The translations under genes were made by a program, and so were the position numbers. DNA of 10,401 nucleotides from Basidiobolus heterosporus B8920 (taxonomy: Eukaryota; Basidiobolomycota; Basidiobolomycetes; Basidiobolales; Basidiobolaceae): assembly GCA_000697455.1 (NCBI GenBank), contig JNET01035483.1:1-10401 (forward strand). Direction: 5' to 3'. Shown one piece after another: positions 1-9,206 of the stretch. Position 1 is the stretch's first letter, and each line of letters opens with the position of its first letter. Under the pieces are notes generated by a model. That model saw only the letters and a program-made list of their open reading frames with translations, was not told the origin of the DNA and made no database searches.

Positions 1-719
1 AAACATAATAAGAGTGAGATCAAGTATGAGTAATCAGATGTTAAGTTATGTGAATCTCAACACCTTGAAGGTAAGTATTTCTCTTCAATGTGATCAATAG
101 GAATTAGCATTTTTAAGCCAAACTAATCAACATGATGTTGTTCACTCATTGACTGTGATGATATCCAGCTTATTCTATTACGAAGCATAAAAGGGGGCAA
201 GAATGTATCAAATATGGAAAAGATAAGTGAGCCAAAAATGGTATATTTATGTATTTGAGTTATTATTGCTCGAATCAGTTGGCTAAGGATAAGGAATTGC
301 TCACACAGTAATGAGCAACCTGGCCTACCAACCAATACGAGTGCACCGCTATTGGGTAGCTCGTAGAATAACGAAAAATTAGTCTGGCCTTTCCTGTAGG
401 CATCGGACTCAATACATGATTGGTGGACCTGTAGGGAAATCCAAGAAATGATTGGATGATCTTGATGAAATCTAAACACAAAGCTTAAAATGCGCCATCA
501 CATCACGTAATTCGATCACACTTTTCAGCGCTCCATCACTCAACGGACCAGATTTCCGGAAGCTAAATGAGGATAAAGTTGGCTTTAGGATTAAACTATC
601 CGGTTGCAAATCGCCATGTCGGATGGCGTGCTTGTGGGATCATCTCATTTATTTATTTGGGATTCTCGTACAGTTGCACACAATGGTACCATTTTTTTCT
701 AATATCGCGCAATCTGAGC
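1..719. other. Upstream region with no supported gene
   Basis: No recognisable protein family is seen on either strand. The longest open frames are on the minus strand (about 123-479 and 275-481). They overlap each other in different frames, resemble nothing I know, and lack a convincing start context. A frame open from the window edge to a GTAAGT donor at 71 could be the last part of an exon from a gene to the left, but I found no convincing partner exon. The right end of this stretch should contain the promoter of the transporter gene at 768. Confidence 0.5.
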
Positions 720-726
720 TATAAAT
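720..726 (+). promoter_or_regulatory. TATA box of the DAACS transporter gene
   Basis: The sequence TATAAAT lies 48 bp before the ATG at 768. That leaves room for a start site near 750 and a short 5' leader. The same arrangement recurs at the small secreted genes further right. Confidence 0.6.
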
Positions 727-767
727 GAGGGGCCTGCCTCCTCGACAATCCATCATTTTCTAGACCA

Positions 768-2111
768 ATGGCTAATACATACATACACACAGAGAGCAGA
801 AGTCTACTCCGTAGAGTCTTAAGTAAGCTCTGGAGATTCCTTTGCCTACCTACTTTAACCCATTGGATTCTTGCTTCGATGGTTCTCGGCATCATAGTTG
901 GTTGGCTTGCACCAGCATTTGCAGTCCAACTCCAGCCACTCTCAAATATCTTTGTTTACATGATCAAGGCCATGATCACCCCACTTCTGTTTGCCACCTT
1001 GGTTACTGGCATTGCTGGTCACGGTGACGATCTCAAGAAAATCGGCTCGTTAGCCATCAAATCACTGATCTACTTTGAGGTCATCACCACTCTAGCCCTA
1101 ATCCTGGGTGTTCTCACGGCCAATGTGTTCAAGCCTGGCCAGGGTGTCCATCTGGAAGGATACGAGAATAAAACTGGACAGGATTTGGCTAGCACTGCAA
1201 TCACATGGGAGCGTGAACTCTACTCCATCATCCCCCAGAGCTTCTTCAAGGCTGCTGCTGAAAACTCAGTACTGCAGATCGTGTTCTGCGCCATCATGTT
1301 TGCGGTGGCTCTCGTCAAAACTCCACCCCAACACAAGCAGCCCATGATTACATTCCTCGACAGTCTTGCCAACGTGATGTTCAAGGTCACTGGGTTGGTG
1401 ATGAACTATGCCCCCATCGGGATATTTGCTGCACTTTCCTACACCGTAGGGAAGAATGGGATCTCGATGTTGAGTAGTCTTGGCAAACTTGTCGGATCAG
1501 TTTATTTAGCATTGGTGGTGTTCATTCTCCTGGTTTTCCTTCCGATCATGTTAATCGCCAAGATCCCTATCGTTAAATTCGTTAAATGCATCTCCCAACC
1601 ACTTCTGATCGCCTTTACCACCTGTTCCTCAGAGGCCGCACTACCTACCGCTATGCAAGCGCTGGAAGACTTCGGAGTTCCAAAGAAGATCGTGGCCTTT
1701 GTTCTGCCCACCGGGTATTCATTCAATTTAGATGGGGGCTCAATCTATTTCTCCATAGCTGCCCTCTTCGCTGCCCAGGCTGGTGGGATTGAGTTGGCAG
1801 TATCACGTCAAGCATTCCTTGTTCTGACGTTGATGTTGACTAGCAAAGGTGTAGCTGGAGTGCCTCGTGCTGGCCTAGTAGTGGTGGCAAGTGCGGTCCA
1901 AAGCTTCGATCTACCCTTTGAAGCGGTAGCAGTTCTCTTGGGTGTAGAACCAATCCTAGAAATGGGCAAGACTGCAGTGAATGTGGCAGGTAACTGTATT
2001 GCTGCGGTTGTCATGGCAAAGTTGGAGAAGGAATTTCCAGTCTCTAAACCAGATGAGGAGAGATTTGTTGAACTGGAATCTGGTGAGGCTAAATCCACGA
2101 GCCAATCCTAA
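768..2111 (+). CDS. Dicarboxylate/amino acid:cation symporter (DAACS family)
   Basis: This is a membrane transporter of the glutamate/dicarboxylate:cation symporter family (GltP/DctA/EAAT fold, SDF Pfam family), expected to couple uptake of an acidic amino acid or C4-dicarboxylate to Na+ or H+. The 447-aa single exon has the family's usual length. Visible landmarks are hydrophobic TM1-TM6 (about residues 30-265), hairpin HP1 with TTCSSEA (284-290), TM7 with SFNLDGGS (318-325), hairpin HP2 with SKGVAGVPRAG (359-369), and TM8 with EPILEMGKTAVNVAGN (394-409). The C-terminal ~30 residues are acidic and polar, as expected for a cytosolic tail. In TM8 the usual Asp and Arg of the DMxRT signature are replaced by Glu398 and Lys401, and the last Asp/Asn position is Asn409. 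In TM7 the NxDGT motif reads NLDGG. Substrate preference is therefore uncertain. The ATG at 768 is the first in frame after the TATA box. The gene has no intron, unlike its neighbour, which would fit an old acquisition from bacteria, but this is inference. Confidence 0.93.
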   Translation: MANTYIHTESRSLLRRVLSKLWRFLCLPTLTHWILASMVLGIIVGWLAPAFAVQLQPLSNIFVYMIKAMITPLLFATLVTGIAGHGDDLKKIGSLAIKSLIYFEVITTLALILGVLTANVFKPGQGVHLEGYENKTGQDLASTAITWERELYSIIPQSFFKAAAENSVLQIVFCAIMFAVALVKTPPQHKQPMITFLDSLANVMFKVTGLVMNYAPIGIFAALSYTVGKNGISMLSSLGKLVGSVYLALVVFILLVFLPIMLIAKIPIVKFVKCISQPLLIAFTTCSSEAALPTAMQALEDFGVPKKIVAFVLPTGYSFNLDGGSIYFSIAALFAAQAGGIELAVSRQAFLVLTLMLTSKGVAGVPRAGLVVVASAVQSFDLPFEAVAVLLGVEPILEMGKTAVNVAGNCIAAVVMAKLEKEFPVSKPDEERFVELESGEAKSTSQS

Positions 2112-2166
2112 GGAGTTGAATGCCATGTCCATAATTTAAACTAATGTTGATAAGAAATTCTTTGTA

Positions 2167-2172
2167 AATAAA
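2167..2172 (+). terminator. Polyadenylation signal of the DAACS gene
   Basis: An exact AATAAA lies 56 bp past the stop codon, in an AT-rich stretch, as expected for a eukaryotic 3' end. Confidence 0.6.
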
Positions 2173-2561
2173 GCTCTTAATTTAAATGAAATCCCTTAAT
2201 TTTATCGAATTCTAGATAATATTCATCAGTTCAATGAATTTAATTGCCTGACATAATAGGTAACAGTAATGAATTATGGACTATTTAGGGACGGAGATTT
2301 GGGAGACTTCAGATGAACGATGGGTTAGGATGGGATGGGCTAGAATTAGTGAGTTTAAATGAGGAAATTTCAACTCTCCTTTTCTTTTTATTCGCTGATT
2401 GAGGTGAGTTTTCCAGCGTGAAGGTTATTTCTCCCGTTTATAGTACAAGAAATTCTTTGTACTAGCTAACAAAAGTCCCAAGTAATTTAAAGTAGCAGTT
2501 TTTGGTAGCCTTTAGTACAACTCTTCCACTCATCCTCTATAGTATTAAATTAGTGGTGCCA
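2173..2561 (+). promoter_or_regulatory. Promoter and 5' leader of the helicase gene, possibly with a 5' UTR intron
   Basis: No TATA box is obvious. A pyrimidine-rich run lies near 2371-2391. A strong donor (GAG|GTGAGT at 2404) is followed by a branch-like GCTAAC at 2465-2470 and possible acceptors ending at 2498, 2515 or 2542. This could be an intron of roughly 95-140 bp in the 5' UTR or joining an unseen upstream exon. I could not find an upstream exon that joins the helicase frame cleanly, so the leader is best treated as non-coding. Confidence 0.35.
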
Positions 2562-5287
<2,726 letters not shown>

Positions 5288-5388
5288 GTCTGGCACCCTA
5301 TCCTACTGTCTCATGGTTTCTCAATTCTTTCCTAATATTTTCTATTCTTTCGGCAGCATCATTTTCTATCTGAATAGTCACCAAAATT

Positions 5389-5394
5389 AATAAA
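5389..5394 (+). terminator. Polyadenylation signal of the helicase gene
   Basis: AATAAA lies about 100 bp past the TAA at 5285-5287, within an AT-rich 3' flank. Confidence 0.5.
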
Positions 5395-5637
5395 TTCCAT
5401 TGAAGGATAGCCGTGGTTAATTGTAGAACAAACAAAGAACCATGTAATAGAAGGGCTAGTTGAGGGAACCTATTCAGCTTTAATTGACAAATCTGCAGCA
5501 GAGTTTAATGAGTTGCATTAATGGCATAACGCAAATCATATTCACCCTGTATCTCCAGACAAAAATGGGTATAGTAGGTAAGGGTCAAGGCTAAAACTTC
5601 AATACTATCGGTTGGGGAATGCTAAGGCCAAAAGAGA
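5395..5637. other. Intergenic stretch between the helicase and secreted gene A
   Basis: No gene, RNA or repeat is recognisable here. It should hold the promoter of gene A. One GGATAG hexamer occurs near 5405; the same hexamer is part of the tandem repeats at 7317 and 9889. Confidence 0.5.
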
Positions 5638-5644
5638 TATAAAA
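5638..5644 (+). promoter_or_regulatory. TATA box of secreted gene A
   Basis: TATAAAA lies 40 bp before the preferred ATG at 5678. It sits inside the longer open frame that runs upstream of 5666, which argues that the upstream part of that frame is not translated. Confidence 0.6.
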
Positions 5645-5677
5645 TGCTTTACAGCCTACAGTGGTATGCATATTACA

Positions 5678-6250
5678 ATGTTGAAAGCTGCCTTTTTCTC
5701 GAGATTATTGATTGTTCTTGTGATTACATTGGAACTGGTCCAGGGTGCACCGATTCGCACCATACCGCGACGCTTGGAGAGGCGCAATGTCTATGATGCA
5801 CCAAACACTTATGACCATACCGCTTATTATAGTAAGCCCGCCTACACTGGCAATGGATACGATGTGACTAGACCTGAAAAGCCCAAGCCAACGAGCTCAT
5901 TTAAGCCGAAGCCTCAACCCACCCCCACACCTAAACCTACACCGATACCTACACCTGAGCCACAGACGAAGCCCAAACGTAAATCATTTAAATTCGGCTT
6001 TGGGCTAAATATCGGAGCAAATATCGGCATTGGTGGGAAGAAAGAGGGTAAAGGAGTAGGACTGGATGTCGGAGCCGGAATTGGAGCTGGTGTGCAGATT
6101 GAGACTGACAAGAAAAAAATTGATGTGAACGCCGGTCTGAAGGGTAACGTTGGGGTAGAAGTTGGTAGTAATAAGAATGGTAATGGATTGGAAGTCGGCG
6201 TCAATACTGGTGTTGGAGCCGAGATTGGCGGTTCTGTTGAGGAGAAATAA
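5678..6250 (+). CDS. Secreted glycine-rich two-repeat protein A, with proline-rich linker
   Basis: I recognise no described family; it is a divergent paralog of B, C and D downstream. From ATG 5678 it has 190 aa. Residues 1-23 form a signal peptide ending LVQG, followed by API as in the paralogs. A basic leader carries RR at 31-32 and 35-36. Residues 37-64 are Tyr/Asn/Asp-rich, and 65-100 are a Pro/Lys/Thr-rich linker of PTP and PKP repeats. PKRKSFKFG (99-107) then enters the C-terminal domain, which ends SVEEK. This domain alternates Gly with Val/Ile/Leu/Ala, has no Cys or Trp, and suggests a chain of beta-strands. The linker is absent from B-D, where the two basic motifs are almost adjacent. 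An in-frame ATG at 5666 would add four residues and lies only 28 bp from the TATA box, so 5678 is preferred. Secretion, perhaps with Kex2-type processing after RR or KR, is inferred. Cell wall, matrix, effector or antimicrobial roles are all open. Confidence 0.85.
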   Translation: MLKAAFFSRLLIVLVITLELVQGAPIRTIPRRLERRNVYDAPNTYDHTAYYSKPAYTGNGYDVTRPEKPKPTSSFKPKPQPTPTPKPTPIPTPEPQTKPKRKSFKFGFGLNIGANIGIGGKKEGKGVGLDVGAGIGAGVQIETDKKKIDVNAGLKGNVGVEVGSNKNGNGLEVGVNTGVGAEIGGSVEEK

Positions 6251-6291
6251 TAGGAACAGGAATATTTATATTAGTTAGCTGGTCATAATTC

Positions 6292-6297
6292 ATTAAA
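6292..6297 (+). terminator. Possible polyadenylation signal of gene A (ATTAAA)
   Basis: No AATAAA follows gene A closely. The common variant ATTAAA occurs 42 bp past the stop codon and is the best candidate. Confidence 0.3.
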
Positions 6298-6326
6298 GTT
6301 CATTGCTTGATTTCCGTTTGTTTCGT

Positions 6327-6362
6327 AATATGGCTCGCATTATGGCTCGCATTATGGCTCGC
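6327..6362. repeat. 12-bp tandem repeat, three copies
   Basis: Three consecutive units of the form ATTATGGCTCGC (the first begins AATATGG) are followed by a partial unit ending TTCTCGC. It lies about 80 bp past the stop of gene A, in the tail-to-tail interval shared with the minus-strand gene at 6708-7277. Confidence 0.85.
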
Positions 6363-6404
6363 GTTCTCGCATAATAGTGGGTATTATTGCTAGGATACTC
6401 AGTG

Positions 6405-6436
6405 GCATCGATCAGTGGATTACCGTGCATCGATCA
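6405..6436. repeat. Spaced 10-bp direct repeat GCATCGATCA
   Basis: GCATCGATCA occurs at 6405-6414 and again at 6427-6436, so copies start 22 bp apart. Each holds the palindrome ATCGAT. The interval 6251-6678 around it contains no gene I can support. Confidence 0.5.
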
Positions 6437-6678
6437 CCCGTTTTACATTCAACCTAAAATCAAGACAGGGAAGTACTGTCAAATAAACGGTCAGGCTCAT
6501 ATGGAAAAGTACTGGAAAGCAGGAGGTGATTGTAATTTATCTAATCTGGAGAAATCGTAGCATATCTCAGAATGATACTTCCTTGACGCCAACAAACAAG
6601 CTCGTATTGAGACAACAGGCACATGTATAAATCAAAGGATATTTTCGATCCCACACTCTCTCGTGCAATGATAGTCCT

Positions 6679-6684
6679 TTTATT
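6679..6684 (-). terminator. Polyadenylation signal of the minus-strand secreted gene
   Basis: TTTATT on the plus strand reads AATAAA on the minus strand, 24 bp beyond the stop codon of the gene ending at 6708. Confidence 0.45.
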
Positions 6685-6707
6685 AAATAAATTAATACCG
6701 GCCCATG

Positions 6708-7277
6708 TTAATGGATATATCTTAGACATAAACCCAGTGACACTGTTAGACCTTTCCAGTCCACATTGTACATATGTTTTCCCATGCTTTTTTTGCTGAA
6801 CCCAGATCCAGCATTTTCTGGCTGTAACCGTACTTTGGTCGGCTGATTCCATAACGGGCCTTTGTCAATATTCGTGGAGGTTGGCGTGTGTGTATTAGAA
6901 ACTGAGGTCGGGGTATGTGTGATGAGAACAGTGACTGGTGGTGATGTTGTGAAACTGGCAGTAATTGAACCAGAACTTGAGGATTTAGGCACCTCAGTAT
7001 TCTTGATCCAAGAAGTTGGGGTGCTCGGGTCGGGGGTGGATTGATAGTCGCTCCAGCTTGAATAGGTAGCAAATGATGTAGAAAAGCTCCACTCGTTTTC
7101 CTCTGGACTCTCAGGTTCATCGTCAGTTTCTATTGCCTCGTCGTATGACTCTCCATCATCGGATTGATCCTGCTCCCACTCTTCTATGTCTTCACTCAAT
7201 TCGGAGTCGCCGTAAGTCATAGAGCTTACGAGACTAAGAAACCCTATGGTAGTGAGCAAAATCAGTAGGAATCTCAT
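6708..7277 (-). CDS. Secreted acidic and Ser/Thr-rich protein, unknown function
   Basis: I do not recognise a family. The 189-aa product starts with a clear signal peptide (about 1-19, Leu-rich, ending LVSS). A strongly acidic segment (about 24-63, rich in Asp, Glu and Ser) follows, then a Ser/Thr/Pro-rich segment (about 65-136) with a repeated THTPTS motif that would suit O-mannosylation. The last 50 residues are more basic and end in a weakly hydrophobic stretch (GLTVSLGLCL) followed by RYIH. This is too short and polar for a convincing GPI tail, so a missed 3' intron is possible, though I found none with good sites. The ATG at 7277 is chosen because the signal peptide begins there, but the TATA box is only about 31 bp away, implying a very short leader. 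It is divergent from the plus-strand gene at 7561 and convergent with gene A. A surface or wall-associated role is inferred from composition only. Confidence 0.65.
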   Translation of the reverse strand: MRFLLILLTTIGFLSLVSSMTYGDSELSEDIEEWEQDQSDDGESYDEAIETDDEPESPEENEWSFSTSFATYSSWSDYQSTPDPSTPTSWIKNTEVPKSSSSGSITASFTTSPPVTVLITHTPTSVSNTHTPTSTNIDKGPLWNQPTKVRLQPENAGSGFSKKSMGKHMYNVDWKGLTVSLGLCLRYIH

Positions 7278-7307
7278 CGTTTCAATTGATGCAGAATGAT
7301 TTCAAGG

Positions 7308-7315
7308 TTTATATA
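7308..7315 (-). promoter_or_regulatory. TATA box of the minus-strand secreted gene
   Basis: TTTATATA on the plus strand reads TATATAAA on the minus strand, about 31 bp upstream of the start codon. The same octamer serves genes C and D. A triple 12-bp repeat abuts its upstream side. Confidence 0.6.
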
Positions 7316-7316
7316 T

Positions 7317-7352
7317 GAAGCCGGATAGGAAGCCGAATAGGAAGCTGGATAG
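7317..7352. repeat. 12-bp tandem repeat, three copies, next to a TATA box
   Basis: Units are GAAGCCGGATAG, GAAGCCGAATAG and GAAGCTGGATAG, followed by a partial GAAGTGG to 7359. On the minus strand it lies immediately upstream of the TATA box at 7308-7315, a natural place for activator sites. The GGATAG core is GATA-like and recurs in the repeat at 9889. Confidence 0.85.
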
Positions 7353-7511
7353 GAAGTGGTGTTCTGCATCCCAAGACAATTGTCAGCATCGTACTATTTG
7401 ATGATAAATTTCCATCTACTTAGTTGGGCCTTTTTACGCATGTTCGGAATGATGGCTGCATGTGTATACCTCTTCACTGATTATTGATTTTGAACAATAA
7501 TACTTGGATTT

Positions 7512-7538
7512 ATTTAAATAGCTCATTTAAATAGCCTC
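7512..7538 (+). promoter_or_regulatory. Tandem ATTTAAATAG element, possible TATA region of the gene at 7561
   Basis: ATTTAAATAGCTC and ATTTAAATAGCCTC stand side by side. The first, as TATTTAAATA, lies about 50 bp before the ATG at 7561 and could act as the TATA element. A better match, TATAAA at 7553-7558, is only 3 bp from the ATG and would put transcription start inside the signal-peptide codons. Confidence 0.4.
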
Positions 7539-7560
7539 GGGAGCAAGAGTTGTATAAACT

Positions 7561-7905
7561 ATGCATATATTTCGTATTAGTGTTCTTACTGTGTTGTTGT
7601 TGACTACCAAGGTCACACCTGAGATAGCCTCGGAAAACAATACAACAATTGAATCCTCAGCCACTATGACACCAACCTCAACACTCTCAAATTCTCAGAC
7701 TAGCCCTACTACCACGGATGGTAAGCTCAATATCACTACCGAGCTTACTATAGAATCCACCAATTCTATAGCATCGAGCAGACCTTTACGAACCGCCACC
7801 GCCGCCCCTCTCCCGGCTTTAACGAGTGATGCATGGCCGATCTCCGTCACGGGAATATACCTTCCCTTGAATATCCTGGCTATTCACTGCTTACACGGCC
7901 TGTAA
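7561..7905 (+). CDS. Small secreted Ser/Thr-rich protein, possibly GPI-anchored
   Basis: I do not recognise a family. The 114-aa product begins with a signal peptide (about 1-20, MHIFRISVLTVLLLTT). Residues 21-85 are dominated by Thr, Ser and Asn, with N-glycosylation sequons at Asn26, Asn27 and Asn57 and many potential O-glycosylation sites. After a Pro/Ala stretch and SDAW, the last ~21 residues (from ISVTGIY to the end) are largely hydrophobic. That layout resembles a small GPI-anchored surface protein with the anchor site near Ser89/Asp90, but the tail contains Asn, His and Cys, so this is tentative. It is divergent from the minus-strand gene ending at 7277, with 283 bp between the start codons. 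The start is set by the signal peptide; the next in-frame ATG would lose it. The nearest good TATAAA is too close to this ATG, a mild argument against the gene as drawn. Confidence 0.55.
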   Translation: MHIFRISVLTVLLLTTKVTPEIASENNTTIESSATMTPTSTLSNSQTSPTTTDGKLNITTELTIESTNSIASSRPLRTATAAPLPALTSDAWPISVTGIYLPLNILAIHCLHGL

Positions 7906-7931
7906 TTGCACTGATGACTTTATAGGGCTTC

Positions 7932-7937
7932 AATAAA
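7932..7937 (+). terminator. Polyadenylation signal of the gene at 7561
   Basis: AATAAA lies 27 bp past the stop codon at 7903-7905. Its presence supports the gene as real. Confidence 0.5.
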
Positions 7938-8289
7938 TTAACCATTATATTCTTAAGTTCAATAGGCCATCTATTATACGCTTAGATCACCAAATTGAAT
8001 GACCAGTCAGTAACAAGTCTACAACATCAATTACGGTTGAATTCGTTAATGATTTGTTAATAGAAATCCCAGGGTCTGCATCAATTAACGAATGCATATA
8101 TGTATACCACCATCATAAATCAGGCTTGGTAGGGTGAGCAGGAGATATTTTTGACAACGCTCTAATTTCGCGAATTTGTCTCCCTAGAGAAACCCCTCTC
8201 CTCCATGTGAGCAATATCCCCCATTCAGCTTCCATATTGGGAGATATGACAGGCACCTGATTTTCGAGTTTATCTAACACCGATTCTAG
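7938..8289. other. Intergenic stretch upstream of gene B
   Basis: No gene is supported. A minus-strand open frame (8113-8316) overlaps the promoter of gene B, has no family resemblance, and is taken as chance. Confidence 0.5.
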
Positions 8290-8297
8290 TATATAAT
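8290..8297 (+). promoter_or_regulatory. TATA box of secreted gene B
   Basis: TATATAAT lies 57 bp before the ATG at 8347. It overlaps an upstream in-frame ATG at 8296, which therefore cannot be in an mRNA made from this box. Confidence 0.65.
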
Positions 8298-8346
8298 GCC
8301 TTTGAAAGCACCTCAATCACATATCGATATTATTTTCTCAACTATT

Positions 8347-8739
8347 ATGCGTTCTATCAATTCTTTGGTTCTACTCATCCTGGCCTTGGTCTCGTTTGCT
8401 ATTCTTGCCTCCGCTGCTCCTATCTATCTTCCACGGATACTTCGGAGACAAGATGAAACCCCAAAACGAAAATCATTCAAGCTTGGTGTAGGCCTCAATG
8501 CCAATGTGAATGCAAGTTTGGGTGGAAATAAAGAAGGGGAAGGACTGGGAGCAAATGTTGGCGCTGGCGTAGGAGTGGGAGTCCAGGTAGAGACTGATAA
8601 AACAAAGGCCGGCCTTGAAGCTGGAATTAAAGGCAATGTTGGAGTTGAAGTTGGGACTGGTAAGGATGGCAAGACCTTGGAGGTTGGTGCTAATACTGGA
8701 GTGGGTGTTGATATTGGTGGCTTTGTTGAAGACAAATAG
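8347..8739 (+). CDS. Secreted glycine-rich two-repeat protein B
   Basis: The 130-aa product belongs to the same unrecognised family as A, C and D. Residues 1-23 form a signal peptide (hydrophobic core LVLLILALVSFAIL, ending ASA), then APIYLPRILRR with a dibasic site at 33-34, then QDETPKRK with a second basic site at 40-42. The rest (about 43-130) is a Gly/Val-rich domain without Cys, Trp, Tyr or Pro. It reads as two related units: 49-85 ending VETDK and 93-130 ending VEDK, each with a Lys/Gly/acidic turn (NKEGEG and GKDGKT). The ATG at 8347 is chosen over 8296 because the TATA box overlaps the latter, and because it gives exactly the same length as C. The gene is intronless. It is the first of three head-to-tail copies. 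An extracellular beta-rich protein or a processed secreted peptide is inferred; no activity can be read from the sequence. Confidence 0.87.
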   Translation: MRSINSLVLLILALVSFAILASAAPIYLPRILRRQDETPKRKSFKLGVGLNANVNASLGGNKEGEGLGANVGAGVGVGVQVETDKTKAGLEAGIKGNVGVEVGTGKDGKTLEVGANTGVGVDIGGFVEDK

Positions 8740-8781
8740 TGTATTTGTATTATTAGATACGCTGCATTCTCTTTAATATAT

Positions 8782-8787
8782 AATAAA
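8782..8787 (+). terminator. Polyadenylation signal of gene B
   Basis: AATAAA lies 43 bp past the stop codon, inside an AT-rich TAATATATAATAAAC stretch. Confidence 0.55.
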
Positions 8788-9143
8788 CAGGCATATTTTC
8801 GAACTCGTATTTATATTCAGTCTGTACCAGTAATACACCTAGAGTGGAATAAGAGTAAATGAGATTTGTTCAAATATCCTCTTGGGCTGCACATGAAAAT
8901 CATGACCATACCGACTGCTTCCATTAAATCACCAATTCAAATGGAATTCAGTTAACCTTCTCAAATAGGGATTCCAGTTAGCGCTCTCCCTCTTCGATCG
9001 AAGTTCAACCAAATAATTATGCATGAATTAATGTAATAATCCCCCTTAATTTACTACTATACCGAGATATATTATATGTTCTCCACCTGGTACGTACATA
9101 ACGTGCGGACAATCCGATGTCTGTAGACCGGATAACCTTCGAG
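8788..9143. other. Intergenic stretch between genes B and C
   Basis: No gene is seen. A perfect 12-bp palindrome, CTTCGATCGAAG, lies at 8992-9003, about 140 bp upstream of the TATA box of C, and could be a dimeric regulator site. The stretch does not visibly match the corresponding interval upstream of D apart from the TATA box. Confidence 0.45.
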
Positions 9144-9151
9144 TATATAAA
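9144..9151 (+). promoter_or_regulatory. TATA box of secreted gene C
   Basis: TATATAAA lies 63 bp before the ATG at 9207 and inside a longer frame that could start at 9117, ruling out that start for transcripts made from this box. Confidence 0.7.
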
Positions 9152-9206
9152 TCGTGCTTTATACCCAACATTTGCATATCAGCTCAGATTCTCTTTATTC
9201 AAAATA

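Noticed and set aside
2-70. Frame open from the window edge to a GTAAGT donor at 71, possibly the end of an upstream exon
   Set aside because: Only about 23 codons. The best downstream continuation needs a ~99-bp intron and gives an unrecognisable 29-residue end.
123-481. Two overlapping minus-strand open frames of 118 and 68 codons
   Set aside because: They overlap in different frames, match no family I know, and show no signal peptide, domain or intron pattern that would favour either one.
2502-2561. Extension of the helicase frame upstream of ATG 2562
   Set aside because: It has no ATG and begins only with TTG; its residues do not resemble a Ded1 N-terminus.
5914-6204. Minus-strand Pro/Thr-rich frame opposite gene A, with similar frames opposite B, C and D
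   Set aside because: These are antisense shadows: Gly and Val codons read backwards as Pro, Thr and Ala. None has a signal peptide or promoter of its own.
6541-6852. Minus-strand 103-codon frame overlapping the 3' end of the secreted gene at 6708-7277
   Set aside because: It lies in another frame, crosses the putative polyA signal, and no good splice sites join it to the upstream exon.
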